NCBI GenBank assembly: GCA_023525715.1
Contig: CM042010.1
Span: 66,245,966 to 66,309,965, forward strand
Length of the DNA: 64,000 bases
Direction of reading: 5' to 3'
From: Cichorium intybus
Lineage: Eukaryota > Streptophyta > Magnoliopsida > Asterales > Asteraceae
This document shows positions 34,171-43,551 of the stretch, piece after piece; positions within the stretch are counted from its first letter, which is position 1, and every line of letters starts with the position of its first letter. Under the pieces are notes generated by a model. It ran no database searches. It was not told where the DNA came from and was given only the letters and a program-made list of their open reading frames with translations. The position numbers were made by a program, and so were the translations under genes.

Positions 34171-35946
34171 TGTAAGACCCGTATCCTGATTATAACATAT
34201 ACTTAAAATAAGAGTGTTAGGAATTATATAATCATTGGTAGTTATAAAGCTAAGAAAAACTTTAGTTACAATTTCATATGAAAATCAGCATTTTGTGTTG
34301 TTTTTAGAAAAATCATAATTAATTCTAGAAAAATCGTTTGGACCTCAAACCAGTGCACAAAGTTTACAAATTGAGGCTAGTACAATTACCAAAAATAATA
34401 GTAAGCTTGAAAATGACATTATCTATGGTAAAAAATGCAATCTTTACTGATTAGTTCGGAATTGACAGATTAGATAGTCTGTTTTCAAAAATTCGTAATA
34501 AATCATAGAAAAATCGTATAAATACGTAAAATACATCCGTGGAAAGGTATTGAGATAAATTTCTGGAATATCAAATAAAAACGTGAATTTCGTGGGTTTA
34601 AATTCGGCTAAACAAGTCTTGAACAGACTGATTCTAGAAGTTATTAATTTCAACAAAGTTATATTATTAAAATCTTTTGTCAAGAGTGTCATGCCATTTT
34701 TTATTCAAGAATTCAAGTATAATTATCCCTCAAAACATCTCATAAACCACACAACTAAATCTCAATCCAATATATAGAGGTTTCTAAGCACTAGAGTGTA
34801 AGCAAGTGAGTGGAAGAAGCTCGAAAGCCTAACGAAAGAGTTATAGATCCCGACGAATGGTCATAAGGTAACTACAAACCTTTCTATAGCTTAATTAGGT
34901 ATTGTAAAATAATTTTTGTATTAAGAAGTAGAATATGTAATAAGTATAACATATTCATTTCCAACAATAGTAAATAAAAATCTTAAAAACATCGTTATTA
35001 TAACAATTCGTAATTTTGAAAATAATACCGATTGATTTACTTACGAGGACGGTGCCTAGGCCGATTACTTGGGATCTGGTTGTTGGATTTTCCGAAAGGC
35101 TAAAATGCTGAAAGGATCCTGCCACCCCATCTAGTCTTCTACCTGGCCGTTCTTTACTTGATAAATCATGGAGTATCATATTGGAATTATTGAAGGGTTT
35201 AATGATGCGACTATAATATAGTTAAGGATTAAGAAATGATAGATTTCTTATTATGTTAACAGTTAAAGTTGAAGGAAATACAAAGCCGAGAAAGATAAAC
35301 GATATAGTCAACTATAATCAGGTGAGTCTTCTCACTATACTATAGGTGATATTGCATGTGTAGGAAGGAAGATATGTTAGACTAAGGTGATCTTACATGT
35401 TATGGTAATTGTATGAATTACTGCTATGATAATGATTGTTTGTGGACGGAACGGGATAGCCCGCAAGCCAATAGGCGGAACGGGAATAGTCTGCGAGTCA
35501 TTAGACGGAACGGGAAAAGCCTGCGAGCGATAAGACAGAACGGGAACTGCCCGTGAGTCTTCAGGCGGAACAGGGATAACCTGTGAGTCTCACAGACATA
35601 TGAATGGTTATTGTGTGTTGTATGTTATGTGATGGATCGTATGGTATTTTGAGGAACTCACTAAGCTCCGTGCTTACCCTTTCCCTATATAAACTACTGT
35701 TTCAGGTACATCAGGTACAATAGATGGCAAGGCGTGACGTGTATACAATGTGCTGCTTCATTGGAGGAGTGTTTTTGAATTAATATTCCGCTATATTGTG
35801 ATTTCGTTAACTTCTGTTAATCCTGGGGTGTTTTCATTAAACTTATAAGTTATGGAATTTTGTCAAAATTAATTAAATGGCTTTTCTTATATTGAAGTGT
35901 CCGTTTATTTTTTTTTAATTTTACCCTAAAATTTTGGGATGTTACA
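34171..35946 (+). repeat. 3' LTR of gene-carrying gypsy element
   Basis: Same 1,776-bp length and boundaries as 28452-30227, with about two dozen substitutions by eye, followed by TCGGA. Confidence 0.95.
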
Positions 35947-36472
35947 TCGGATTCACAGCTTCAATCATCTCATTCATCTCTGAAGTCTTGAAACCATGAC
36001 CAGCTGTTGATCCATAGCCCAGCATCTCCTCATCAGCTGTCTCCTCGGAAGTACTATTCAGAAAGCTCTTACCATCATCATATGCCACGAAGGCACTATG
36101 AGTTGGCTTTCTTACTTCTTCATCTTCTGAATCAGAAGACCAGACTTGATAAGATCCTTGATAATCCTCAGCAGCCATCAGGGCTAAGTCTTTCGTCTGT
36201 TTCCTCACTTCTTCCATCTTCATTGCATAGTAAGCTTCATCCTTCACTTGAGGTTTCTTCTCATTTTGTTTACGAAGCATACAATCATTAGCAAAGTGAT
36301 TTTTACCATGACAGTAATTACAGTCATAGCCTGAATCACCAGAAACCATTTTCTCTTCTATTTTCTCTTTTGATGACTCCGAAGCCTGTTTTTCAGATGG
36401 CTTCGGAGTAGAAGACTTTGAATTTTCATCCTTCGGAGTGAACATCTCTGGTTTGGGTTTCAGAGTGAACAT
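35947..36472 (-). pseudogene. Sirevirus gag remnant with zinc knuckle
   Basis: The ORF starts MFTLKPKPEMFTPKD at 36472. It has a CCHC knuckle (CNYCHGKNHFANDC), a basic Ser/Lys-rich N-terminus and an acidic C-terminus cut by the insertion at 35947. Only about 90 bp separate its start from the primer site, so the capsid domain of some 250-300 residues expected upstream is missing. The frame continues in 28451-26204. Confidence 0.85.
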
Positions 36473-36565
36473 CTTTTGTTGAAGTCAACTAGATCTGAGA
36501 AACGACTCAAATCTAGAAATGTAGCAATGGAATAAAACTCTACTAACAGGTTTTTGAGCTGACTT

Positions 36566-36577
36566 TCTCTGATACCA
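36566..36577 (-). other. Primer binding site of Sirevirus-like element
   Basis: The minus strand reads TGGTATCAGAGA, matching the initiator-Met site in all but the last base, two bases inside the 5' LTR. Confidence 0.75.
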
Positions 36578-36579
36578 CT

Positions 36580-37032
36580 TGTTGGGTGTTGAAATCGTTA
36601 AAGTATGCAATCAATGACTAGAGATAAAGCAGTAATAATCAATCACACAGTAATAAGAATAGTAAGAACAATTGATGAATAATGATATGAATAACTTGTG
36701 CCGAATGCTTGATTGATTTAAGGTTTTACAATTGGAATGACGATCAACTCACTCTTGACACGGTATGGTATCACTGATATTTATACTACATTAGTGATAC
36801 GTATAGTACAAATTTATTATAGAGAATATCCTATCAGAGTACTAACCAATAGGATATTAGATTCATGCAACACGTAATGTACTATTACGCGTGCTTACAA
36901 AACTTTGACAGCTGTGAAGTCTTCGGATCCTCCAGGTAATACCCTTCGGAGTCTACTTATTGTCTTCCACTTCGGGGCCTTTGGCAGAGGGTCTTCGGAT
37001 GGTTGAGCACTTCAGCACAAATAGGCTCAACA
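36580..37032 (-). repeat. 5' LTR of Sirevirus-like element
   Basis: Starts TGTTGGGTG and ends GGCTCAACA on the plus strand, followed by the target duplication GTTCT. It is 16 bp shorter than the partner because of a small deletion among CTTCGGA repeats. Confidence 0.9.
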
Positions 37033-37316
37033 GTTCTTCAGATGTGGGTGACGGCAAGGCGTGACGTGTACACACTAATACTGCTTCTTTTTAACATTTA
37101 TATTGAGTTGACTTTATCTAGTTGACTTCCGCTGCTGGTGGAATCATTTTGATATTAAATGGTTTTAAATAAATGAAAGATGTTTAGTTTTGAATATTTT
37201 AATTGATTTAAATAATGTTTGCATTTTGAGGCTTCATAAATGGAAAATGTGTTGATTATTTAATGAAAATGATTTCTTAAAATTTTTAAATTTACTGTAA
37301 AATCTGGGATGTTACA

Positions 37317-38603
37317 ACACACCATCATAAGGCAAAGCATTAAATATAAAAACACCATTTTAAAAACCAAAATAGATCCATTCACATTATCAAATGAATA
37401 TCTATATCCTTGTTTAAACAATTCATGAAACGAAATAATATTACGAGCCATTTTTGGCGAGTAGCAACAATTTATCAAATCTAAACAAACATCGCCACTA
37501 CGCACTAGACTATAAACAGCAATCTTGGTAACAGGAGAAGATCGCCTATTGCACATGATCGGGTTCATTCTTCCATGCTCCATCTCCTCACTTTCTTTTA
37601 GTTCATGCAAATAAGAAAAAAAATGTGAAAACCACATCCTGTATCAAGGACCCAAGAACGAGACGACGCTGAGTTATTAGAGATAATGTATATACCTGCA
37701 GATGATGACTTCACTTTGCCATCTTTGATATCTTGCAGGTACTTTGGGCAGCTTCGTTTCCAATGCCCCTTTTCGTTGCAGTAGGAGCAATCGGCTTCGT
37801 GACGTGAGGAATGTCAGAACCGGGCTTGACCCTCTGCCCATTGCTAGTTGAACCGATGTGTGCCTTGCCCTTCCAATTCTACTTCGTAGGACCTTTCCTC
37901 TTCCTCCCCTTTTCCTGTCCAATAGCCGGAATGGGAGCACTGGCAGAAGTTGAGGATACACCTTTACCCTTCATTCCCGCTTCACCGGTCTGCAGCATGT
38001 TATGCAACTGTGCCACGATATTCTCACTGTTCTTCAAATGATAAGCTAGGATAAACTGATCATAACAACCGGGCAGGGAGTTCAAGACTATGTCAATAGC
38101 CAGCTCCTCGTCAAAGTGCACATTCAGTTTTACAAGGTGTTCCACGTAACGTTGCATTCTCTGCACGTGGGCACAAACAGAGTCTCCCTCCTTCATCTTG
38201 CATGCCATGAGGGCCTTGACCACTTCATACTTTTCTTGACGAGCTCGTTTATGGAACTTTTCCATAAGGTCATTGTTCATCTCGTATGGCCAGTAGTCCT
38301 CATAGAACTCTGCAATTCAGGGATCATAGTAGCGACCATGATGCATGCCACTTTTGTTGCATCGTTGTAGTGTTTCTTGTATGAGGCATATTCCTCAGGA
38401 GTAGCGGTTTCTTGATCGATGTCGATGAGCTCCTTTTCGAGAACATACTCTTTGTCCTCAAATCTAAGGGCTATCTTGATATTTCGCATCCAGTCGTTAT
38501 AGTTGGTGCCATCTAATGTCACCTTCGAGCAGAGCAAAAGGATCAAAGAGAAATTGGTGTTGTGGGGAGCAGATGGGGTAGTAGAAGCATCAGGAGTGGA
38601 CAT
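37317..38603 (-). pseudogene. Copia-A gag and protease region
   Basis: The ORF at 38603-38277 starts MSTPDASTTPSAPH and gives KVTLDGTNYNDWMRNIKIAL. The next frame (38280-37879) continues with a copia-type capsid (YEVVKALMACKMKEGDSV, NSLPGCYDQFILAYHL). Then a knuckle appears on the minus strand near 37790 (C..C....H....C), followed by a protease-like region (WVLDTGCG-like text near 37630, then LVRSGDVCLDLINC). The region stops abruptly at 37317 where the gypsy LTR begins. Its continuation is at 14577. Frameshifts at 38280, about 37900 and about 37350 make it non-functional. Confidence 0.8.
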
Positions 38604-39390
38604 CTATAAAAGAATGTAGTTTTAATTAGATAAAGAAAATCATTAATAAGATAACCCAATAATAAATATTAAGGCTAGAATCCAACTATGTAATTCACAA
38701 CTTAGAAGAGGGATGCCATAATCTAATTGTAAATTACATAAAGGAAGGTAAATGACGATTTACCAATTCCACCACGGAAGATAATCCTATTAAGTGAAAT
38801 TCCTAGATCTTTTGAGATTCATTGAAACTGTTCAATGGCATGTTTAATCTCTGATTATGCGCTTCTATTTGTGACTGAGATGCCGAGGATCACAAACAAG
38901 ATGTGAATAACCATGCAAATTGCTTGGTAGCCTCAATGTCGTTTATCATCTCGATTGATGTGCCGGTGAACCACATGCGCTCCATTAACAATGATAATTT
39001 ATGAGATACCCATTACCATTCTTTATGAGTCCCTATTAGTGTGTCGGTAAACTACACACGCTCCACTAACGACTCACAAAGTGTAATGTGCAATTTCATG
39101 GATTAGCATACTTTTCAAATTTATCATAAAGTAACTAGATTGAGATTTAATTAAAGGTTCTAGTACTTTTGTCTAATAGCATTATATTTTTAATGAGATT
39201 AGGTTGTCCCATCAGATCCGTTCTGCTAACGACCCTCCACTGATCAAGGAAGCGGTGGGTGAGAGTGGACACACATTCTACTGCCATTTTATAGGCAGTT
39301 TTCTTATACCCTTCTTATAGACCAGCTTCGTGAATGAGACATACTAGCGATCTGACTGACTTATTCTTATACATATAAATATTAACCTTT

Positions 39391-39483
<93 letters not shown>

Positions 39484-39917
39484 GTATTTTAAACGTTTTA
39501 AAATATTTTGGTTTTATTTGTTTTAAATTTTTGAAATTAAGAAAAAACAATTTAATTTGAATTTAAAAATAAAACCATATTGATTTAATAGTTTCCTTTA
39601 ATTAACAATTAATTAAATTAAATCAATTTAGGATCATCAAATTAAATCTATTAATTTAATCCTAATCCTTGGCCACTAAGTTTTCCAGAAATAAGGCTAA
39701 GGGTTTCTATTTATTAAATAATCATATTTACCAAAAATAGAAAAACCCCAGGGAGGCCACATAATTTTCAAATACCAGTGTGGATGCTAGGGTTTCTGAA
39801 ACCCTAGCCTAAGTCAACATCCATGGAGGCTAGGGTTTAATTTCATTAAACCCTAATAATAGTTCTACTATTACAAATAGTTCTACTATTACAACTATTC
39901 AATAGAAAACAGTCATA
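38604..39917 (-). other. 5' leader of Copia-A
   Basis: 1.3 kb between primer site and gag with no ORF. It contains near-repeats around 'gtgtcggtaaactacacacgctcca' (about 38957 and 39039) and an AT microsatellite. Confidence 0.5.
39394..39476. repeat. (AT)n microsatellite
   Basis: About 41 perfect AT units within the Copia-A leader. Confidence 0.97.
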
Positions 39918-39930
39918 GCTCTAATACCAC
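39918..39930 (-). other. Primer binding site of Copia-A
   Basis: The minus strand reads GTGGTATTAGAGC, one C-to-T change from the initiator-Met site, adjoining the LTR. Confidence 0.75.
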
Positions 39931-40675
39931 TGATGGGTTCAATGCAAACAATAAACTTAAACTCTTAAGTTCACATGAAACCTAATAAGGATCTATGTTT
40001 TCTCTATTGAACCTATAACTAAGAACAGTAAGGTATAAATCGAAATTCATGAGGACGTTTACATACCTTTCTTGTTCTTTGGAAGCAAGCACCACAATTC
40101 CCGTGTCTCTAATGGCTCACACCCAAAACACTAGCAAACAAGAAAACTAGAGAGAGAGAGGAGGAACTCCTTGAGAATGGCGTGTCATACGGGGGTTCCG
40201 GGGATCCCTATTTATATCCCCAGAATGATAAGTCATAGGCATATAACTGCCTTATTTGAATTCTGATATGATAAGCCTTTTATCATATAATTCAACCTAC
40301 TTATCATTACCATATATAACCCTTGTATCCATATAAGGCATTTTCGAATTCCTTAAGGCCTAACCCTTTGAATTCATCCAACCCTATACACACTCCATAT
40401 TTGTCCATTGCTCAACTATTGAACAATTACAATTCAATCCCTGCACTGTTAATTAATCCAATTAATCCCAAATTTAATTCTGATTAATTTCTGATTAATT
40501 ATTAATTAACTATAACTATTTCTAATTAATATATTATCCTCATAATATATTAATCTCTCTTTCTATAAGTTATCTTCTCCTCTGCCAGGTTTAAGGGCAA
40601 CCCAAAATGACTGTGATGCCATTAATTCAAGTATATTTCTAAATTATAGTTATGGCTTAGACACCTAATCCAACA
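39931..40675 (-). repeat. 5' LTR of Copia-A
   Basis: 745 bp; the plus strand starts TGATGGGTTC and ends AATCCAACA. It carries an AT-rich block (about 40480-40560) missing from the left LTR. Confidence 0.9.
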
Positions 40676-40740
40676 AATTGGCCTATTAGAGACCTCTAGT
40701 AACAAAATGGAAGGAACAAATCAATCTATAATGGCATCAT

Positions 40741-40983
40741 CATTGACATCTATAGTGACGGTTCTGTTTTTGCAGAGATAGTGGGACGTTGTGTAGCTGA
40801 CGTGGCATGCTCTTAGTGGACAATTTATCACGTGCATTTAATGGCTTAGGGACCACAAAAAGTATACATACCACAATTCAAATCGTTGCAACCTTTACGT
40901 GAACAAACCATCCAACTTCTCTCTACAAAATACGCTCAAACCCTCTCACTATTCATAATCTTCATCCTCTCAAACCTGCAATA
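40741..40983 (+). promoter_or_regulatory. Promoter-like leader of the plus-strand accessory-ORF relic
   Basis: Blocks GGTTCTGTTTTTGCAGAGA, TTAGTGGAC, AATGGC, GGGACCACAAA appear in the same order as before the Sirevirus accessory ORF, ending in a TATA-like AGTATACATA (about 40861-40870), 114 bp before the ATG at 40984. Confidence 0.5.
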
Positions 40984-41960
40984 ATGGCTGCTCCTCATGA
41001 TGCAAATTCTCAGAGTGTTGAAGAAGGCATGTCGGTTCCTATTCTCAAATCTCAAGCTACCAACTACCTTCTCAGATCTAATACTGCTTTGTACCCAGCA
41101 CCATACGATGCTCTTGTCGAGTGTCTGAAACACTCTAGTATTGCTTATGCACTCACTGGTTGCATGACTGTTCCGGCAACCTATGTGTATAGACCATACT
41201 ACGCTGCTACTCTAACTTACAACACGAAGAATCAACCTGATACAATCACCTTTGATGCTCTTCAACCTGACAATTCCATCAAGCGACTTCATCTCACTAA
41301 ACATTGTTTTGCAAGGGCTCTTCGAATTCCATCTCCTAATGCTCTGATTGTTCCTTCACTTGAAGATATTCTGAGAATGTTCAACTCCATGGGCTATTCT
41401 CCAGAAATCAAAACGATTGGAAGCTTCAAAATGAATAAGCTTCCCGGTTTATGGAAGTTATTTTTTGGTATATTCTTACGATGTTTATCTGGGCATTCCT
41501 CTGGTCTTGATTCTACAATCCATTATTCTCCACTTTCTCAACCTCTGTTATTGACACTTCCTTACCAGAATATGAAATTCAAGGTGGTTTTGAATTCCAC
41601 TTTCTTCCTCAAATCAACCACCATTCACTTCAAAAGACACACTTAAAGCTTTTCATATAGAACCCATCTCGATAGATGATCCAGATGATGAAAATCTAAA
41701 TGATGGGGATTTTATATTAATCAAACAATACAGATTCCTCAATACCAAATTGGATGTCCTTCTTAGAAGTCAAACAGGATATGATTCCAATCATCTTACC
41801 AAAGTGGATGTGATGCAGAAGATTGAATAATCATCCACTGCGATTCCAGAAAATGTAAAAACCATGATCTTACTGTAAAAACCATGATCTTACAGTCTGA
41901 ACGTAGAGTCTTGTATAATCAACTTCGTATCCGTCTACTATAAATTATGTAGAACTATCG
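40984..41960 (+). pseudogene. Relic of the Sirevirus-type accessory ORF
   Basis: The open frame 40984-41646 starts MAAPHDANSQSVEEGMSVPI and aligns along about 170 residues with the N-terminus of the ORF at 20591 (for example ILKSQATNYLLRSNTALYP against VLKNQSANLVLRNDLKLYP, and KLPGLWKLFFGIFLRCLSG). After LDS about 240 residues including the basic and Pro-repeat parts are missing. Homology resumes in another frame at about 41650 (PISIDDPDDENLNDGDFI ... KLDVLLRSQTGYD). Further traces run to about 42015, are cut by the Pack-MULE and may resume after 43552. It is on the opposite strand from the Sirevirus and no pol gene accompanies it. Confidence 0.75.
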
Positions 41961-42023
41961 ATAAAACCATTTATTGACAAATTTCTAATGGAAACTAGAG
42001 TCAAAAATTGAGTTTTTCTCTAA

Positions 42024-42221
42024 GGCAAAATGACACAGTAGCCGTATGATGTTTCCGGATCTCGTTTAAAATGTCCCTTAACTTATTTTTTTTCTTTCTA
42101 AGGGATGGAAGTTGTGTTTAACTTGTCTAAAAAAACACGCGACCTGTTAAAACTGGTTTCTCATACTTACATGTCTTTATTTGCCCATCATCAGCCTAAT
42201 CGTGTGCCATCGTGGCCATTT
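42024..42221 (+). repeat. Left terminal inverted repeat of Pack-MULE
   Basis: Reverse-complement match to 43346-43542 at roughly 80% by eye, with conserved words such as 'gatgtttccg' and 'gttgtgtttaac'. Confidence 0.88.
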
Positions 42222-42949
42222 CTCTGTGATTTATGGGTTGGATTTCCCGATTATTCATCTTAAAATCAAAACTTTGAAACATAAAACCTACAACCCATCC
42301 CAAAAACACAAAACCCAAAAGTAACAAAAAGATTTTGGATTTGAAAAGCTCTAACAGGATCTCACCTGTTTGTAGCGACAAACTAGTGAGTTTGTTAAGT
42401 TAACCGATCGAACTCAGGATGTTTCCTTTGAAGAGCTTATTATCCAGTTGCAACATTTCAATTGGAGAGAAGGTTCTTTATTTTCCTTATCGGAACTAAA
42501 GGTAACAAAATGAGTTGATTTTTCGGCGAATCCTACGGCGGCCAGAAACTTCAAAGGATGGGTCGGCTGTATCCTCAAAGATTTACCTTGTGAATCGTGT
42601 AATATGAAGCTTAGACTGATTGCACGACTTCGAAACGATCAAAAATTTCAGAAGGGAAAGGAGAAAGGTAACCGTGCTCGCCCACATTTGAGTTTCACCG
42701 AGTACAGATAGTTATCTTGTTTTTAAGAGTTTCGTTACCGAGCTCGCCCACATTTGAGTGGTGGCGCTCATGTAATGCCCTTAAAAATTATAGCAAATTA
42801 GTAAAATTTTCATCATAAACGATAATGAATATTGTTTAGAAACAAAAATTAAGTTGTGGATCAAAGAAAATGGGGTTCGAGAAACATATTAAGTATACCA
42901 ACCTACGAGATGACCACGGATCTCTTGACTTGGGGATTCCCAACCGCCA

Positions 42950-43278
42950 TAGGCGGTGCTAGGAGTGGCGATACAAAGCTAGAGCAGAATCGAAAGGGAC
43001 AAGGCAAACAGATTCAAAGATAGAGCAAAGTCAAAAGGGCGTTTATTGTTTCTGAAGCTAGGGTACAGTCACGAAGTTGAATTAATCGTGCCTCCTGTTG
43101 TTCGTGTATTTTGTTTCAAACCCGATATCGTTTGGTGCACCGGAATTGACAAGCAAAGGGTGCACCAGTTTGCTGCCGCCGTTCGTAGCTGTAAGTCACT
43201 AAGTCACTGGAGGTTTACAAAGGCAAAGGTTATGTCGATGAGGTTATAAAGAAAAAACAGGGCAAAAAATCAAAATAA
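42950..43278 (+). pseudogene. Captured copy of mitochondrial ribosomal protein L6 gene
   Basis: The frame around 43010-43200 reads GRLLFLKLGYSHEVEL, VPPVVRVFCFKPD, CTGIDKQRVHQFAAAVRSC, and after an 8-bp duplication (43193-43208, aagtcact twice) the shifted frame gives EVYKGKGYVDEVIKKKQGKK and a stop at 43276. This is the C-terminal two thirds of the roughly 100-residue bacterial-type L6 of plant mitochondria (uL6m), a large-subunit protein. Upstream, YKARAESKG at about 42972 is followed by a second degenerate copy FKDRAKSKG at about 43014, an internal duplication. The start codon region is not recognisable. It is a pseudogene. Confidence 0.85.
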
Positions 43279-43345
43279 CTTTACCTTTTAGCTTCCATTT
43301 TCTTAGAATTGCATGATATTTATTTTTGTTGCTAGAGCGGGGTCA

Positions 43346-43542
43346 AATGGCCACGGTGGCATGTGATTATGCTGATAATGGACATATAAGGACACGTAAG
43401 GATGGGAAACCGGCTTTCACAGGTCATGTGACATTTTAGACATGTTAAACACAACTTTAATCCCTTAGAAAGCAAATAAATAAGTTAAGGGACCTTTTAA
43501 ACCAGAGTCGGAAACATCATAAGGCTACAATGTTATTTTGCC
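43346..43542 (-). repeat. Right terminal inverted repeat of Pack-MULE
   Basis: Ends GTTATTTTGCC, partner of 42024-42221, followed by TTTCTCTAA. Confidence 0.88.
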
Positions 43543-43551
43543 TTTCTCTAA

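Larger units (their letters stand above)
28452..35946 (+). mobile_element. Non-autonomous gypsy-type element carrying a host gene copy
   Basis: The target duplication TCGGA is perfect (28447-28451, 35947-35951). Both LTRs are 1,776 bp (28452-30227 and 34171-35946), start TGTAAGACCCG, end GGGATGTTACA, and look about 98-99% alike, so this is the youngest layer of the nest. It has an initiator-Met primer site at 30231-30242 and a polypurine tract at 34157-34170. The 3.9-kb interior has no gag or pol. It contains an antisense RWP-RK gene copy at 31681-33306. The LTR type matches chromovirus-like gypsy elements in this window, but without pol the lineage cannot be fixed. Confidence 0.93.
16758..37032 (-). 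mobile_element. Sirevirus-like Ty1/copia element with accessory ORF, carrying a nested gypsy element
   Basis: LTRs at 16758-17226 and 36580-37032 are flanked by a perfect duplication GTTCT (16753-16757, 37033-37037). Transcription runs leftward: primer site 36566-36577, gag remnant, protease, integrase, RT-RNase H, a 1.9-kb spacer, a 1,064-codon accessory ORF, polypurine tract, 3' LTR. Sirevirus affinity rests on the RT text (LEEFERNKVWKLIP, YVDDIIF) and the long extra ORF after pol. Without the 7.5-kb element inside gag it measures about 12.8 kb. The capsid part of gag is absent and RT has an internal deletion, so this copy is not autonomous. The LTRs differ at roughly twenty positions by eye. 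Confidence 0.9.
14578..37316 (+). mobile_element. Gypsy LTR inside Copia-A pol, itself split (probable solo LTR)
   Basis: Plus-strand parts 14578-16757 and 37033-37316 join, once the Sirevirus is removed, into one sequence of about 2.46 kb. It starts TGTTAGAACG and ends GGGATGTTACA, as the other gypsy LTRs here do. It shares with the LTR at 28452-30227 the stretch around 'actcactaagct(g/c)(t/c)gtgcttacc' and 'caaggcgtgacgtgta'. Flanks give ACAC on both sides (14574-14577, 37317-37320), one base short of a normal 5-bp duplication. No interior, primer site or second LTR is present, so I read it as a solo LTR. The two ends touch Copia-A sequence on both sides. Confidence 0.7.
10376..40675 (-). 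mobile_element. Copia-A: Ty1/copia element split by nested insertions
   Basis: The left LTR (10376-11033) and right LTR (39931-40675) belong to one family and orientation, with flanks AATCG (10371-10375) and AATTG (40676-40680) that differ by one C-to-T change. The primer site is inside the right LTR and the polypurine tract inside the left LTR, so transcription runs leftward. Gag and the start of protease sit at 37317-38603. From the pre-integrase domain onward pol sits at 11903-14577. The missing middle is occupied by 14578-37316, itself a stack of three later insertions. The element's own DNA totals about 7.6 kb. Confidence 0.88.
42024..43542 (+). mobile_element. Pack-MULE with 9-bp target duplication
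   Basis: Terminal inverted repeats of about 197 bp (42024-42221, 43346-43542) begin GGCAAAAT and are flanked by a perfect 9-bp duplication TTTCTCTAA (42015-42023, 43543-43551), the size made by Mutator-like transposases. No transposase is encoded. The interior carries a partial copy of the nuclear gene for mitochondrial ribosomal protein L6 (42950-43278) and an unidentified stretch at about 42480-42780 with a duplicated phrase 'gctcgcccacatttgagt'. It inserted in the accessory-ORF relic. Confidence 0.9.

Noticed and set aside
28452..35946. Length of the insertion plus one duplication (7,500 bp) divisible by three, possibly keeping the gag frame
   Set aside because: The inserted element has stops in all frames, so divisibility has no coding consequence. 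It only helps show that the gag parts were one frame.
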